A stretch of 64,000 nt of DNA. It comes from Wolinella succinogenes DSM 1740. Lineage in GTDB: Bacteria; Campylobacterota; Campylobacteria; Campylobacterales; Helicobacteraceae. Below are positions 37,206-46,825 of this stretch, in pieces; position 1 is the stretch's first letter, and each line of letters begins with the position of its first letter. The position numbers and the translations under genes are program-made. The DNA is taken from positions 1,188,001 to 1,252,000 of the forward strand of contig NC_005090.1 of the NCBI RefSeq assembly GCF_000196135.1, read 5' to 3'. The notes under the pieces were generated by a model. It had not been told where the DNA came from, ran no database searches, and saw only the letters and a program-made list of their open reading frames with translations.

Positions 37206-40200
37206 TGTATCAATTCGCCATCCGCCGCCCCATCACCACGCTGATGTTTGCCCTCGCTCTCTGTTTTTTTGGAGTGATGGCACAAAATCGAATGCCCGTG
37301 AGCCTCTTCCCAGATGTTGATATTCCCGTGGTCACCATCACCACCACCTACAAAGGGGCGAATCCAGAGACCATCGAATCCAAAGTGACCGACAAAATTG
37401 AGGAGGCGATTGGAGGAATCGATGGGATGGATCAGATATTCTCCACAAGCGCTCAGAATCTAAGCTATGTCACCGCACAGTTTGTCCTTAGCAAGGATAT
37501 CGAAGTCGCCGTCAATGATGTGCGAGACAAACTCTCCGCACTCAATCTCGGAAGCGAAGTGGATAAACCCATCATCCAAAAGTTCGATGTAGGGGCTGCG
37601 CCCGTGCTCTCCATCTTCCTAAGCTCAACAACCAAAGAATCAACCGAGCTCATGAAGCACGCCGACCAAGTGATCAAACCCCTCCTTCAACGCATCCAAG
37701 GGGTGGGCAAGGTCAACCTCGTGGGCTATAAAGAGCGTGTGGTGCAGATTCTGCCTGATCCTTTTGAGATGAATCGCTTGGGGCTTGATTATCGTGATAT
37801 CGCCGCTAAAATCGGAGCAGAGAATCTTAAAATCGATGGAGGGCGCCTCATTGCATCCAAGCATGAGTGGAAAATCACCACCGATGCGGACGCGACTCTC
37901 ATCGAAGAGCTGGGCAATATTCAGATTCTTCCGGGAATCTTGCTCAAAGAGATTGCCAAGGTCCAAGATGGGCTCCAAGAGGCGCGAAGCTTCGCTAGCT
38001 TTGGAGAATCGCCAGGCGTGATACTGGAGATCCAAAAAATTTCAGGGAGCAACGAAATCGCCATCGCCCAAGGAATCAAAGAGCGCCTCCCCTATTTGCG
38101 CTCCCTCTCAGAAGGCTACGAGCTCTCCATCATGCGCGACACCACTCAATACATTCAAGATTCCATCGATGATGCGCGATTTGACCTTTTGCTTGGCGGG
38201 GTTTTGGCGACCCTTATTGTCCTGCTTTTTCTGCGCAACCTCACCATCACCCTTGTGGCTTTTTTAAGCCTCCCCATCTCTATCTTTGGCACCTTCGCCA
38301 TCATGAGTGCCACAGGCCAAAGCCTCAACCTTCTCACCCTCATCGCGCTCACCCTCTCCATTGGAATCATCATTGATGATGCGATTGTCGTCATTGAAAA
38401 TATTTACAAAAAGCTTGAAGAGGGCATGGAGCGAGGCAAGGCGGCGCTAGAGGGCGTGAGAGAGATCGGATTTTCCATCATCGCCATCTCAGCGATGCTC
38501 CTCTCTGTCTTTGTACCCGTAGCGAATATGGGTGGGGTTGTGGGGCGATTCTTCACCTCCTTTGGAGTGACCGTCTCTGCGGCGATCATCATCTCTTACA
38601 TCGTCGTGATCACCTTCATCCCGATGATTAGCTCCCTCATCGCCAACCCCGAGCAGAATCGATTCTATCGCTTGAGCGAGCCTTTTTTTATTGCGCTGGA
38701 TCGAACCTATCTTAAGATTCTTGAGGGGGTTTTGAGATTTCGCTATTGGATTGTTTTGGCCATCTTTTTGCTCTTTGCCTTTTCACTTTCGCTCGCAGGA
38801 AAATTAGGGATGAACTTCATGCCCGATGAGGACAAGAGCGAATTTGAGCTCTTCATCAAGGCTCAACCCGGAATCTCGATTGAAGAGATGCACCGCCAAA
38901 GCACACTCATCCAAGAGGAGCTCCTAGGAGTGCCCGAGGTGCGCCAAAGCGTGCTTTATATCGGATACACCACGCAACAAAAAGTCTATGAGTCCAAAAT
39001 CTATGTCAAGCTGAGCGAAATCCACGAGCGCACACGAAGCCAAGATGAGATCATGCAAGAGCTTCGAAGGCACTTCAGCCAAAGGGCGGGGCTCACCCTC
39101 TCCCTCTCTCCCATTCCCAACATCTCAGGAGGCGAAAACAACTCTCCTTTCAAGGTGATCTTCACCGCCCAAACCACAGAGCAGGCCAAAGAGGTCGCGG
39201 ATCGCTTCACCTCGATTCTGCGCACCATGAAAGGAGCGATCAATATCCAAGATGACCTTGAGGCCTATTCGCCCGAATATCGCCTCACGCTCAGACGCGA
39301 AGCACTCGCTAGGCTCAATCTCACCGCTCAAGAGGTCGCCACCTCCATCATGCGAGCCTTTTCAGGCGATCAGCCTATCGCCTACTACCGTGAAAAAGGA
39401 AAAGAGTATGACATTATCTTGCGTCTAGAGGGAGAGAATCGCGCCGATATCGCCTCCCTCTCGCGCCTCCAGCTCCGCCTTGATAGCGGAGAGATGCTCT
39501 CCTTGGAGGGAATCGCCATGATTGAAGAGCGCGAAGCGATCACCTCCATTAAACGAAAAGATCGCCAACGCCAAGTGATGGTCTCCGCCTACCTTGACAA
39601 AGGAGGCCTTAGCCTTGGCGAGCTAGTCAATGCGATGGAAGAGCGCAAAGAGGAGTGGCTTTTGGAGGGGGTGAGCTATGATCTAAGCGGGGATATCAAA
39701 AACATGAAAGAGACGAGCGAAGCCTTTGGAATCGCCATGATCATCGCTATCGTGATGATCTATCTCATCCTCGCCTCACTCTATGAATCGCTCCTGCAAC
39801 CCCTCATTATCATGACCGCCTTGCCACTAAGCTTCACGGGCGCTTTTTTGGCGCTTTTTGTGAGCGGACAGACCCAGAGTCTCTTTAGTCTCATGGGACT
39901 TTTGCTGCTTCTTGGGATGGTCGGGAAAAACTCCACCCTCCTTGTGGATGTCGCCAACCACAAGCTTCGCGCGGGCGCTAGCGTCAAAGAGGCACTCCTT
40001 GGTGCGGGTGAGAGTCGATTGCGTCCGATTCTCATGACCACCATCGCGATGGTCTTTGGGATGCTCCCCCTCGCCATCTCCCAAGGTGCAGGCTCAGCCG
40101 CCAAAGCTCCGATGGGAATCACCATGATTGGAGGCCTAATCATCTCGATGATTCTAAGCCTCTTAATCGTGCCAGCGATCTACTCGATTCTCGCTCCTTT

Positions 40201-40234
40201 GGATCAGAAACTACGCCGATTCTATGAGCGCTAG
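37205..40234 (+). CDS. RND efflux pump, HAE1 family (HefC/AcrB-like)
   Basis: 1009 residues, 12 membrane helices with two large periplasmic loops (about 32-330 and 550-840). Helix 4 has the paired Asp of proton relay (GIIIDDAIVVIEN near 390), and helix 10 has the conserved Lys region LLGMVGKNSTLLVD. HAE1 pumps export drugs, bile salts or other hydrophobic compounds. Whether this one also exports a siderophore, as MdtABC/AcrB do for enterobactin, is unknown, but it shares an operon with siderophore-type transporters. Stop shares CTAG with the convergent thiL. Confidence 0.9.
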   Translation: MYQFAIRRPITTLMFALALCFFGVMAQNRMPVSLFPDVDIPVVTITTTYKGANPETIESKVTDKIEEAIGGIDGMDQIFSTSAQNLSYVTAQFVLSKDIEVAVNDVRDKLSALNLGSEVDKPIIQKFDVGAAPVLSIFLSSTTKESTELMKHADQVIKPLLQRIQGVGKVNLVGYKERVVQILPDPFEMNRLGLDYRDIAAKIGAENLKIDGGRLIASKHEWKITTDADATLIEELGNIQILPGILLKEIAKVQDGLQEARSFASFGESPGVILEIQKISGSNEIAIAQGIKERLPYLRSLSEGYELSIMRDTTQYIQDSIDDARFDLLLGGVLATLIVLLFLRNLTITLVAFLSLPISIFGTFAIMSATGQSLNLLTLIALTLSIGIIIDDAIVVIENIYKKLEEGMERGKAALEGVREIGFSIIAISAMLLSVFVPVANMGGVVGRFFTSFGVTVSAAIIISYIVVITFIPMISSLIANPEQNRFYRLSEPFFIALDRTYLKILEGVLRFRYWIVLAIFLLFAFSLSLAGKLGMNFMPDEDKSEFELFIKAQPGISIEEMHRQSTLIQEELLGVPEVRQSVLYIGYTTQQKVYESKIYVKLSEIHERTRSQDEIMQELRRHFSQRAGLTLSLSPIPNISGGENNSPFKVIFTAQTTEQAKEVADRFTSILRTMKGAINIQDDLEAYSPEYRLTLRREALARLNLTAQEVATSIMRAFSGDQPIAYYREKGKEYDIILRLEGENRADIASLSRLQLRLDSGEMLSLEGIAMIEEREAITSIKRKDRQRQVMVSAYLDKGGLSLGELVNAMEERKEEWLLEGVSYDLSGDIKNMKETSEAFGIAMIIAIVMIYLILASLYESLLQPLIIMTALPLSFTGAFLALFVSGQTQSLFSLMGLLLLLGMVGKNSTLLVDVANHKLRAGASVKEALLGAGESRLRPILMTTIAMVFGMLPLAISQGAGSAAKAPMGITMIGGLIISMILSLLIVPAIYSILAPLDQKLRRFYER

Positions 40235-41067
40235 GAGTGATGCCCCAAGCAGGGAGCCCTATAAGATCCGCGCTTCGCCCTAGCAAAGAGGTGGAGGGGG
40301 GTGCGATGCTTTTGGGCGATTCTTCTGATTTTGGAGAGATTTTTGGGAGGAATAACCAGGAGCATCTCATACTCCTCTCCACTGCGACCAAGGCGTTTAG
40401 GGAGAGGCTTGGTGAAATAAAATCCCAGATGATTGAGGCGAGAGAGGCGTTCGCACTCAAAGAAGATTCCATCAGAGATATCCATTCCTCCCCTCAACCA
40501 AGGGGTCATCTCGGCGATGAGTTTAGGGCGAAGAGTCGGTCGAATGAAGCGGGATTGAGAAGAGAGGCGTCCCCCTCGAAGAAGCGTAGTGAGCCCCTTA
40601 AGAGAATCGCCCACTCTGCCTGTGTAGGCGAGGTAATCTCCTCCTTTCATCCCTCTTCTTTGGAGGGTTTTCTTGGAGGCTTGCCCAATGAGCGTGAAAG
40701 AGAATCCTAGGAGTGAAGAGAGAATCGTATCCCCGCCAATGAGCTTCACCCCAAAAGCCTCGCACGCCTTAGCAATTCCAAGCGAGAGCGAGGTGACCTC
40801 TTTGGCCGAAAAGTCGCGAGGAATAGAGAGGGAGAGGAGTGCATAGAGAGGCTTGGCGTTCATGGCGTAGAGGTCTGAAACATTGACCGCCAGCGCCTTA
40901 TAGGCGAGCTTTTCTAGACTCATCCAGCCCCGCTTGAAGTGACTCCCCTCATTAAAAGCATCCATTGCATAGACAAGCTCGCCTATCCTGACCCCATCAT
41001 CTCCAATTCCAAAGCTCGCTCCACTTTTCTGGAGGGTTTGGATCAAAAGCGCCTCTCTATCCCTCAT
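40231..41067 (-). CDS. thiL: Thiamine-monophosphate kinase
   Basis: 278 residues, ATP-dependent phosphorylation of thiamine phosphate to the diphosphate. PurM/ThiL fold: GIGDDGVRIG (20-29), a MDAFNEGSHF variant of the usual DTSVEGVHF, VNVSDLYAMNAKP, GGDTI and MDISDGI near 194. Somewhat shorter than E. coli ThiL (325). Starts in an ATGA overlap with nadC, giving nadA-nadC-thiL as a coupled set of cofactor genes. Confidence 0.85.
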   Translation of the reverse strand: MRDREALLIQTLQKSGASFGIGDDGVRIGELVYAMDAFNEGSHFKRGWMSLEKLAYKALAVNVSDLYAMNAKPLYALLSLSIPRDFSAKEVTSLSLGIAKACEAFGVKLIGGDTILSSLLGFSFTLIGQASKKTLQRRGMKGGDYLAYTGRVGDSLKGLTTLLRGGRLSSQSRFIRPTLRPKLIAEMTPWLRGGMDISDGIFFECERLSRLNHLGFYFTKPLPKRLGRSGEEYEMLLVIPPKNLSKIRRIAQKHRTPLHLFARAKRGSYRAPCLGHHS

Positions 41068-41891
41068 CTCATCTTCAAACTCATATCCAGCCAGCGTGCC
41101 TGATGAATGAGCGAACCGCTGCTAATTGCATCCACCCCAAGCCTCGCATAGACGAGAAGATTCTCTTCAGTGATGTTACCACTCACCTCAAGCTTCACCC
41201 CCGGGGCGAACCTAGCACGATATTTGACACACTCCTCAATATCATGGAGGCTCATATTATCGCACATCACAATATCCGCACCCGCCTCGCACGCCTCGAT
41301 CATTCTTTGCACGCTCTCGACCTCCACTTCGATTCGACTCGTCCAAGGAATCCTTGTTCGTGCCTCCTTGATGAAGGCATAAAGATCATCGATATGCCTT
41401 AAATGCGTGTCTTTGAGCATAAGGCAATCATCAAGCCCTAGACGATGGTTGATTCCCCCGCCATTGCGCACGGAATATTTCTCAAAGGCTCTTAGCAAGG
41501 GTCGCGTCTTGCGCGTGTCAAGAATCTTTAGATTCGAGCCAGAAGGGATGAGATTCACCAAACGCCTCGTCTGCGTCGCAATTCCGCTACTGTGCTGAAG
41601 AAGATTAAGAAGCGTGCGCTCAATTTGAAGCAGGCTCACATAATCTCCCTCTAGCGCCACAAGCCTCTTGGATGGCTCAAACACCTCTCCATCTTTGATT
41701 CCAAAAAGCGCCTCGATTCCTCTCATCTCGCAAAGCTCTCTAGCATAAAGCTCACCCGAGAAGATCCCCTCGCTTTTGGCGATGATCTCCGCTTGCACGC
41801 GCATCTTGATATCCATCAAGGCAAAGAGATCGCCTCTCCCTATATCCTCAGCCAGCGCCGCCTCCAAAAAGGGTCTCAAATCTTCTCTCAT
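41064..41891 (-). CDS. nadC: Quinolinate phosphoribosyltransferase (decarboxylating)
   Basis: 275 residues; makes nicotinate mononucleotide from quinolinate and PRPP. Characteristic stretches are [10 protein letters not shown] near 99, ILDTRKTRP near 127, [12 protein letters not shown] near 145 and EVEVES near 195. ATGA overlap with nadA upstream and with thiL downstream. Confidence 0.95.
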   Translation of the reverse strand: MREDLRPFLEAALAEDIGRGDLFALMDIKMRVQAEIIAKSEGIFSGELYARELCEMRGIEALFGIKDGEVFEPSKRLVALEGDYVSLLQIERTLLNLLQHSSGIATQTRRLVNLIPSGSNLKILDTRKTRPLLRAFEKYSVRNGGGINHRLGLDDCLMLKDTHLRHIDDLYAFIKEARTRIPWTSRIEVEVESVQRMIEACEAGADIVMCDNMSLHDIEECVKYRARFAPGVKLEVSGNITEENLLVYARLGVDAISSGSLIHQARWLDMSLKMR

Positions 41892-42880
41892 GAGAGCTCC
41901 ATCATTCGTGAAAGAGCGAGGTGCGCCTCTAATCTCACCTCCTCCTCTAGCGTGATCTCATTGAGCGGCTCGCCTCGCTCAAACGCCTTAAGGCACTCCA
42001 AAATATCCTCCAAAGTCGTCTCATTCATCGTGGGACACTCAGGCTTGGTGCTGCTTAAAACATAGGTGTTCTTCTCTCGGAGACGATTGACGAGGTTATA
42101 TTCTGTGCCCACCGCGACTTTCTGCTCTAGGGGAAGATTTTTCACAAAAGTGATGATTTGGCTAGTCGAACCCACAAAATCAGCCCTTTCCACCACGCTT
42201 GGATCGCACTCAGGATGAACGGCAATGAGAATATCCGGGAATTTTTGGCGATAGAACTCAATGTCTTGCGGGGTGAAGAGCTGATGCACGGAGCAGAAGC
42301 CATCATAGCAGATGATATCCGCCCCAAGCACCTCCTCTTTGGAGCTGCTTCCGAGCACGGCCGATTTTTGCCCGCCCTGTTTGGCAAGATTCTGCCCTAG
42401 ACATCGATCGGGCAAAAAGAAGATTTTTTTGCCCGATTCTTGAGCTTTTTGCATGATCTTCACCGCATTGGCCGAGGTGCAGACCAATCCCCCCATCGCC
42501 CCGACTTTGGCTTTCACCTCGGCGCTAGAGTTGATGTAAGCGAGCGGAAGAATCGCCTCTTTTAAAAGTCCATACTCTTCTAGCTTTTGGATCGATTCAT
42601 CAAAATAGGCACTATCAATCATTCTTGCCATGGAGCAACAGGCTAGACGCGGCATCACCACGCGCTTTTGGGGGGCTAGAATCTTCACGCTCTGCCCCAT
42701 GAATCCCACTCCACAAAAGACCACCAAAGAGCGAGGTGAGCCCATCGCCCTCTTGGCAAGCTCTAAACTATCGCCTGTGATATCGGCAATCTCTACAATC
42801 TCATCTCTCTGGTAAAAGTGAGCGACCAAAACCGCATCCAGTCGCTCTTTTAAAATCCTGATCTCTTCTTGAATACTCAA
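41888..42880 (-). CDS. nadA: Quinolinate synthase
   Basis: 330 residues; condenses iminoaspartate and dihydroxyacetone phosphate using a 4Fe-4S cluster. The three expected cluster Cys are in [18 protein letters not shown] and PECPTMNET. Starts with TTG seven bases after the psd stop. Order psd-nadA-nadC as in H. pylori. L-aspartate oxidase (nadB) is not in the window. Confidence 0.95.
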   Translation of the reverse strand: MSIQEEIRILKERLDAVLVAHFYQRDEIVEIADITGDSLELAKRAMGSPRSLVVFCGVGFMGQSVKILAPQKRVVMPRLACCSMARMIDSAYFDESIQKLEEYGLLKEAILPLAYINSSAEVKAKVGAMGGLVCTSANAVKIMQKAQESGKKIFFLPDRCLGQNLAKQGGQKSAVLGSSSKEEVLGADIICYDGFCSVHQLFTPQDIEFYRQKFPDILIAVHPECDPSVVERADFVGSTSQIITFVKNLPLEQKVAVGTEYNLVNRLREKNTYVLSSTKPECPTMNETTLEDILECLKAFERGEPLNEITLEEEVRLEAHLALSRMMELS

Positions 42881-42887
42881 TTGATTT

Positions 42888-43679
42888 TCACTCCCTCTCT
42901 TTGATTCCGATGCTTTGGGCGTAGCGAACCCTCTCTCCCTCTTTGAGGGCGAGATTCCAGTTTTTGCCCACCATCACCACCGTCGAACCCATCCTAAAAA
43001 GCCCTATCTCTTGACCTTTTTTGAGGTGCAAGGGGCGCTCATAAACATAACGGGCATCGCCAAGCTTGGCATTGGTCTTGATTCTTGACTCAAAATGAAT
43101 CGCCATTTGACCCACATTGAGCGCTCCTACGGCCACATAATAGAGCCAATCCCCCCAAGCATCACGACACTTGAGCACCACGCGCTCATTGCGCACAAAA
43201 AGACGAGAGTGCTTCTTGAGCGAGGAGAGATTCACACTTAAAAGCTCCCCGCTAAAATAGCGACTCTCCACCACCTCCAAATCACAAGGCGCATGGAATC
43301 GATGGTAATCACTAGGGGAGAGGTAGAGATTGAGATAGGAGAACTCCTCCTCCAAATCTTCACCCAAGAGCTCTCCTAGCGGATACTCCATCCCTTTGAT
43401 TTGAAGCGCTTTTTGATCGACGCTATCTCCAAGCGCCATCACAAGCGAATCGCATGGAGCCACCAAAACACCCTTTTCTCTATCCAAAGGACGATCTTTG
43501 ATGAGACTTCGAGTGAAGAGTGCGCTTAGCGTAGGGTAGGAATCGATCGTGTCAAACTCCTCCATAGAGATGCCAAAAAGCTTCACATAAAATTCGTTGA
43601 TTAGAATCTGCAAGCGGCGCGGGAAAGGGTATGAGGCAAAAGCCCCAAAAACTCTAGAGAGGCGGTTGCTCCAATTCAT
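42888..43679 (-). CDS. psd: Phosphatidylserine decarboxylase proenzyme
   Basis: 263 residues; makes phosphatidylethanolamine. The self-cleavage site is M-G-S-T near 230-233, where the Ser becomes the pyruvoyl group; the catalytic His segment [11 protein letters not shown] is near 122-132. Length fits the short bacterial class. Start overlaps the previous stop (ATGA). Confidence 0.93.
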   Translation of the reverse strand: MNWSNRLSRVFGAFASYPFPRRLQILINEFYVKLFGISMEEFDTIDSYPTLSALFTRSLIKDRPLDREKGVLVAPCDSLVMALGDSVDQKALQIKGMEYPLGELLGEDLEEEFSYLNLYLSPSDYHRFHAPCDLEVVESRYFSGELLSVNLSSLKKHSRLFVRNERVVLKCRDAWGDWLYYVAVGALNVGQMAIHFESRIKTNAKLGDARYVYERPLHLKKGQEIGLFRMGSTVVMVGKNWNLALKEGERVRYAQSIGIKERE

Positions 43680-44413
43680 TCATTTTCTCCTTGTAGGCTC
43701 CACTCAGGAAGTGCGTCAATATCGGGTTCATTACGCAGAATCTCATAAGGAGCGAAACGCTCTTTATACCCCATACTGGGATGATTCTTGATCCAATAGC
43801 CCGGATAGAAATAGTCAATCTTTAGTCGCTTAGCTAGCTCCAACTGCTTGAGAATCGAGAAGATTCCCAAGGAGAAGTCGCTGTAGTCATGGTCATAAAA
43901 GCAGTAAACCGCCGAAAGGGAGCGCTCCAAAATATCGACAAGCGCGATTCCTACGAGCCTTTCATCACGATAGTAGGCAAACTCATAGCCAAATTCACCC
44001 GACCCCTCCACGAACATCTCATAGTAGCTCTCCATCGTGATAGGGCTATACTCCCACCCCTTTTTTTCGCTCATGCGGCGATGGTAGCGATCATAAAGCT
44101 TGAGGTGTGCCTCGGTGATCATAGGGCGCTGGATCACTAGACCCGTTTGGCGATTCTTGGACAATACCCTTTTAAAAGAGCGCGAAAACTCCAGATTCGC
44201 TAGAGGTTTTCTCACCGAGAGGCACGCTTTGCAATTTTTGCAAATCGGCACGAAAAAATATTTCCCAAAACGCCTCCAGCCTCGCTCCAATAAGGCTTGG
44301 TAGAGATCGCTAGAGCACTCCTCAATATGAAAATAGCGAAAGAGGGAGCGCTCCTCTTTGAGGTAGCTGCAAGGTTTTTCTTTGGGAATGAATTCAATAA
44401 TGTTTTCTCGCAT
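43676..44413 (-). CDS. bpt: Aspartate/glutamate leucyltransferase (Ate/Bpt family)
   Basis: 245 residues from ATG 44413; a TTG at 44431 is an alternative. Attaches Leu from Leu-tRNA to N-terminal Asp or Glu of proteins (N-end rule). Shows the N-terminal Cys pair seen in the family (C-K-N-C-K-A-C in CKNCKACLSVRKPL near 56-70), the RMSEKKGWEYSP stretch and the C-terminal GNAT-like fold with YYRDERLVGIALVD. No upstream ribosome site is strong. Coupled to psd by a 4-bp overlap. Confidence 0.85.
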   Translation of the reverse strand: MRENIIEFIPKEKPCSYLKEERSLFRYFHIEECSSDLYQALLERGWRRFGKYFFVPICKNCKACLSVRKPLANLEFSRSFKRVLSKNRQTGLVIQRPMITEAHLKLYDRYHRRMSEKKGWEYSPITMESYYEMFVEGSGEFGYEFAYYRDERLVGIALVDILERSLSAVYCFYDHDYSDFSLGIFSILKQLELAKRLKIDYFYPGYWIKNHPSMGYKERFAPYEILRNEPDIDALPEWSLQGENE

Positions 44414-44455
44414 GGTAGAAATTTTATCCAAAAAAATTGAAAGAACTCCCCCTAA

Positions 44456-44493
44456 GAAAAAGCCCTAAAGAGCGAAGCGAATCTAGGGCTTTT
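44456..44493 (-). terminator. Rho-independent terminator after the mltC-like gene
   Basis: On the minus strand AAAAGCCCTA pairs with TAGGGCTTTT across a roughly 12-nt loop and ends in a run of five T. The stop codon of the transglycosylase lies in the first arm. Confidence 0.75.
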
Positions 44494-45664
44494 CGTAGAC
44501 AATGAAGCTTCGCTTGGCTTCAGTCACTTTTTTGAGATAGTTTCTCGTCTCCTCATAAGGCAAGGAGGTGCGAAGTTTTCGATAGACCTCTTGAGGGGTC
44601 TGGGCATTGATTTTGCCAAGGGCTTTGGTGCGATTGCCATCAAAGGTCCGAAGCACATTCCCGCTCCCTGTATTGTAGGCGGAGATGACGCAATACTCAA
44701 GACTCTGAGGGTGTTTGACCCCCTCAAGATAGCGCGTGAAGAGAATCCTCAAATAGGTCGTCCCATAGCGAATATTGGTCTCTGGATCAAAAAGCATGGA
44801 GCGCGTTGGGAATCCATCCACTCCATGAATCTCTTTGTGTGCATCACGACCTGCGCTCTGAGGCACGATCTGCATCAATCCATAGGCGGGTGCTTGGCTC
44901 ACCGCATAGGGATTAAAACTGCTTTCGCTTTGGATGATGGCCAACACCAAGGCTTCGTTGAGATGGTGAAGTTTGGCGTATTTTTTGACAATATCGCCAT
45001 ACTTAGCACTTCGCACCTTCACATAATCCCGAGTCATGGGAATCATCACATAATAGACCCTCTGCCCGCCCTTAGCGGTGCGCTCTTTAAGGGAGTTTTT
45101 CAGCAGGTAGTCCGCGTATCGTGAGGCACGCCACTCATAGAGTATCACCTTCTCTTCGTGGTCCTTCACCAAGCCCGCCAGATAAGGAGTCCCCTCAAAC
45201 TTTATCTCTTTGTCGGAATAGAGATCCACTCCTTCGGGGTCTTGAGGAGTAAGGAGGGTTGTAATGATCGCTTTTTTGAGCGACTGGGTCGAATTCTCCA
45301 AGTCGATGGTCTCCACCACAATCTCGCCTTTTTCAAAATCGACTTCCGCTCGACTTTTGTAGTGGTCGGTGTATTTGACATAGACCTTTTGGCTCGCGCT
45401 CCTTGTCTCCTCTTTGCCCCATTTTTTAGAGACTTCACCCAAAAAGAGGGCACGAATTTTGTCAAAATCGATTTTGATGTTTTCAAGGTCTCTCGCGAGT
45501 GCCTTGGGATTCTTGGCGTATTGGAGTGATTTTTGTCTAGCGAGTGCCGAGGCGGCGGCTGAAGGGTCTTTGGAGAGTGCAGCCCTAGCGATGCTTTGAT
45601 AATCGCTAAGCGAGCAGCCCAAAAGAAAAAGGAGAATGAGTGCGGGAAGAATAAAACGCATCAA
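44483..45664 (-). CDS. mltC: MltC-like lytic murein transglycosylase, lipoprotein
   Basis: 393 residues. Lipobox L-L-G-C with Cys at 17, a MltC-type N-terminal domain (about 40-220) and a C-terminal SLT goose-lysozyme domain. The catalytic Glu is in QSESSFNPYAVS (near 245), with the GLMQIVP and AYNTGSGNV motifs after it. Cleaves glycan strands to 1,6-anhydro products at the outer membrane. Last gene of the efp-yajL-mltC group; terminator follows. Confidence 0.88.
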   Translation of the reverse strand: MMRFILPALILLFLLGCSLSDYQSIARAALSKDPSAAASALARQKSLQYAKNPKALARDLENIKIDFDKIRALFLGEVSKKWGKEETRSASQKVYVKYTDHYKSRAEVDFEKGEIVVETIDLENSTQSLKKAIITTLLTPQDPEGVDLYSDKEIKFEGTPYLAGLVKDHEEKVILYEWRASRYADYLLKNSLKERTAKGGQRVYYVMIPMTRDYVKVRSAKYGDIVKKYAKLHHLNEALVLAIIQSESSFNPYAVSQAPAYGLMQIVPQSAGRDAHKEIHGVDGFPTRSMLFDPETNIRYGTTYLRILFTRYLEGVKHPQSLEYCVISAYNTGSGNVLRTFDGNRTKALGKINAQTPQEVYRKLRTSLPYEETRNYLKKVTEAKRSFIVYEKP

Positions 45665-45667
45665 ACC

Positions 45668-46225
45668 TTACGAATCGCTCACCAACATCGCTCTAGCCAC
45701 CTCATCCCTTTGGGCTTTTCCAAAGAGCTTCTCCACTAGCGCCAAAGCAAAAGGAAGCGCTGTGGCAGGGCCTTGGGAGGTGAATATATGGTCTGATTCT
45801 ACAACGAGAGATTCGACGAACTCACCTCTTTGAATCTTCTCTTGGATGCCCGGATAGCAAGTGTATTGGCCCTCTATCACTCCGATTTCGCTAAGCGCAT
45901 AGGGAGCGGCACAAATTGCACCGATAGGCTTTTGACGCTTATGAAGCGCCTCAACCATGGAGCGCACCAGAGGATGAGAGGCGAGTGCCACGGTTCCACC
46001 CCATCCTCCTGGAAGCACGATCATATCGATATTTTGAGGCTCGATCAGCTCCATTTTGCTATCGGGACGGATAAAGATTCCTCCTTGGGATTGAACAAGG
46101 TCGGTGCTATCGAGTCCAGCGACCACCACCCTAGCGCCCGCACGGCGCAAGACATCAATAATCGTCACTGCCTCCAGCTCCTCAAAGCCTTTGGCTAGAG
46201 GAACAAGCACCACCTTTTGCATCAT
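45668..46225 (-). CDS. DJ-1/PfpI family protein (YajL-like)
   Basis: 185 residues from ATG 46225, which overlaps the efp stop (TGATG); GTG 46228 and ATG 46222 are alternatives. Flavodoxin-like fold with nucleophile Cys in GAICAAPYAL near 104 and Glu near 17 (AKGFEELEAVTI), the DJ-1/YajL pattern (not the archaeal protease type). Such proteins protect against oxidative or glyoxal stress; the exact activity is debated. Ends two bases before the mltC-like gene. Confidence 0.85.
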   Translation of the reverse strand: MMQKVVLVPLAKGFEELEAVTIIDVLRRAGARVVVAGLDSTDLVQSQGGIFIRPDSKMELIEPQNIDMIVLPGGWGGTVALASHPLVRSMVEALHKRQKPIGAICAAPYALSEIGVIEGQYTCYPGIQEKIQRGEFVESLVVESDHIFTSQGPATALPFALALVEKLFGKAQRDEVARAMLVSDS

Positions 46226-46788
46226 CACTTCACCTTTTCGATATATTCACCCAACTCCGTATTGACTCGCACCACATCCCCCTCAAGCACATGATAGGGA
46301 ATCTGAATCACCGCTCCCGTCTCTAGGGTCGCAGGTTTTTTGCTGCCGCTAGAGGTGTCGCCTTTGAAGTTAGGAGGGGTCTCGGTGATTTTGAGCTCAA
46401 CCACCTGGGGAACATCCACGGAGATGGCTTTATTGTTGTGGAAAAGAATAGAAACCGTCATTCCATCAGTCATCCATTTAGCCACATCGCCCACTTGCTC
46501 GTCACTCAAAGCGATCTGTTCATAACTCTCCACATCCATGAACTGAAAGTGGTCACCGTCGTGATAGAGGTATTGCATATTCTTCTCTTGAAGATTGGGC
46601 TCCTCGCACTTATCGCCCGCGTGGAAGGTCTTCTCTAGCACTCTGCCATCAAAGAATGATTTCATCTTCACGCGCACAAACGCCGCACCCTTGCCAGGTT
46701 TGACATGTTGATATTCGACGATTTTGTAGGGTACGCCCTCTATCTCGACTTTTAGACCTTTTTTGAGATCGCTCATTGAGTAAGCCAT
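46225..46788 (-). CDS. efp: Elongation factor P
   Basis: 187 residues, three beta-barrel domains; rescues ribosomes stalled at polyproline. The modifiable loop is K-P-G-K-G-A-A-F with Lys at 33, so the lysylation site is present (the modification enzymes EpmA/EpmB are not in the window). Coupled to the DJ-1-like gene. Confidence 0.95.
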   Translation of the reverse strand: MAYSMSDLKKGLKVEIEGVPYKIVEYQHVKPGKGAAFVRVKMKSFFDGRVLEKTFHAGDKCEEPNLQEKNMQYLYHDGDHFQFMDVESYEQIALSDEQVGDVAKWMTDGMTVSILFHNNKAISVDVPQVVELKITETPPNFKGDTSSGSKKPATLETGAVIQIPYHVLEGDVVRVNTELGEYIEKVK

Positions 46789-46825
46789 TCACGCTCCTTA
46801 GAAAATTATAGATTTGAGTTGATTT

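Noticed and set aside
40237-40710. 157-codon ORF on the plus strand antisense to thiL
   Set aside because: thiL on the other strand has clear family motifs; this frame has no recognisable protein pattern and simply follows codon bias of the opposite strand.
44591-45124. 177-codon ORF antisense to the mltC-like gene
   Set aside because: Shadow of a well-supported gene; composition and lack of motifs argue against coding.
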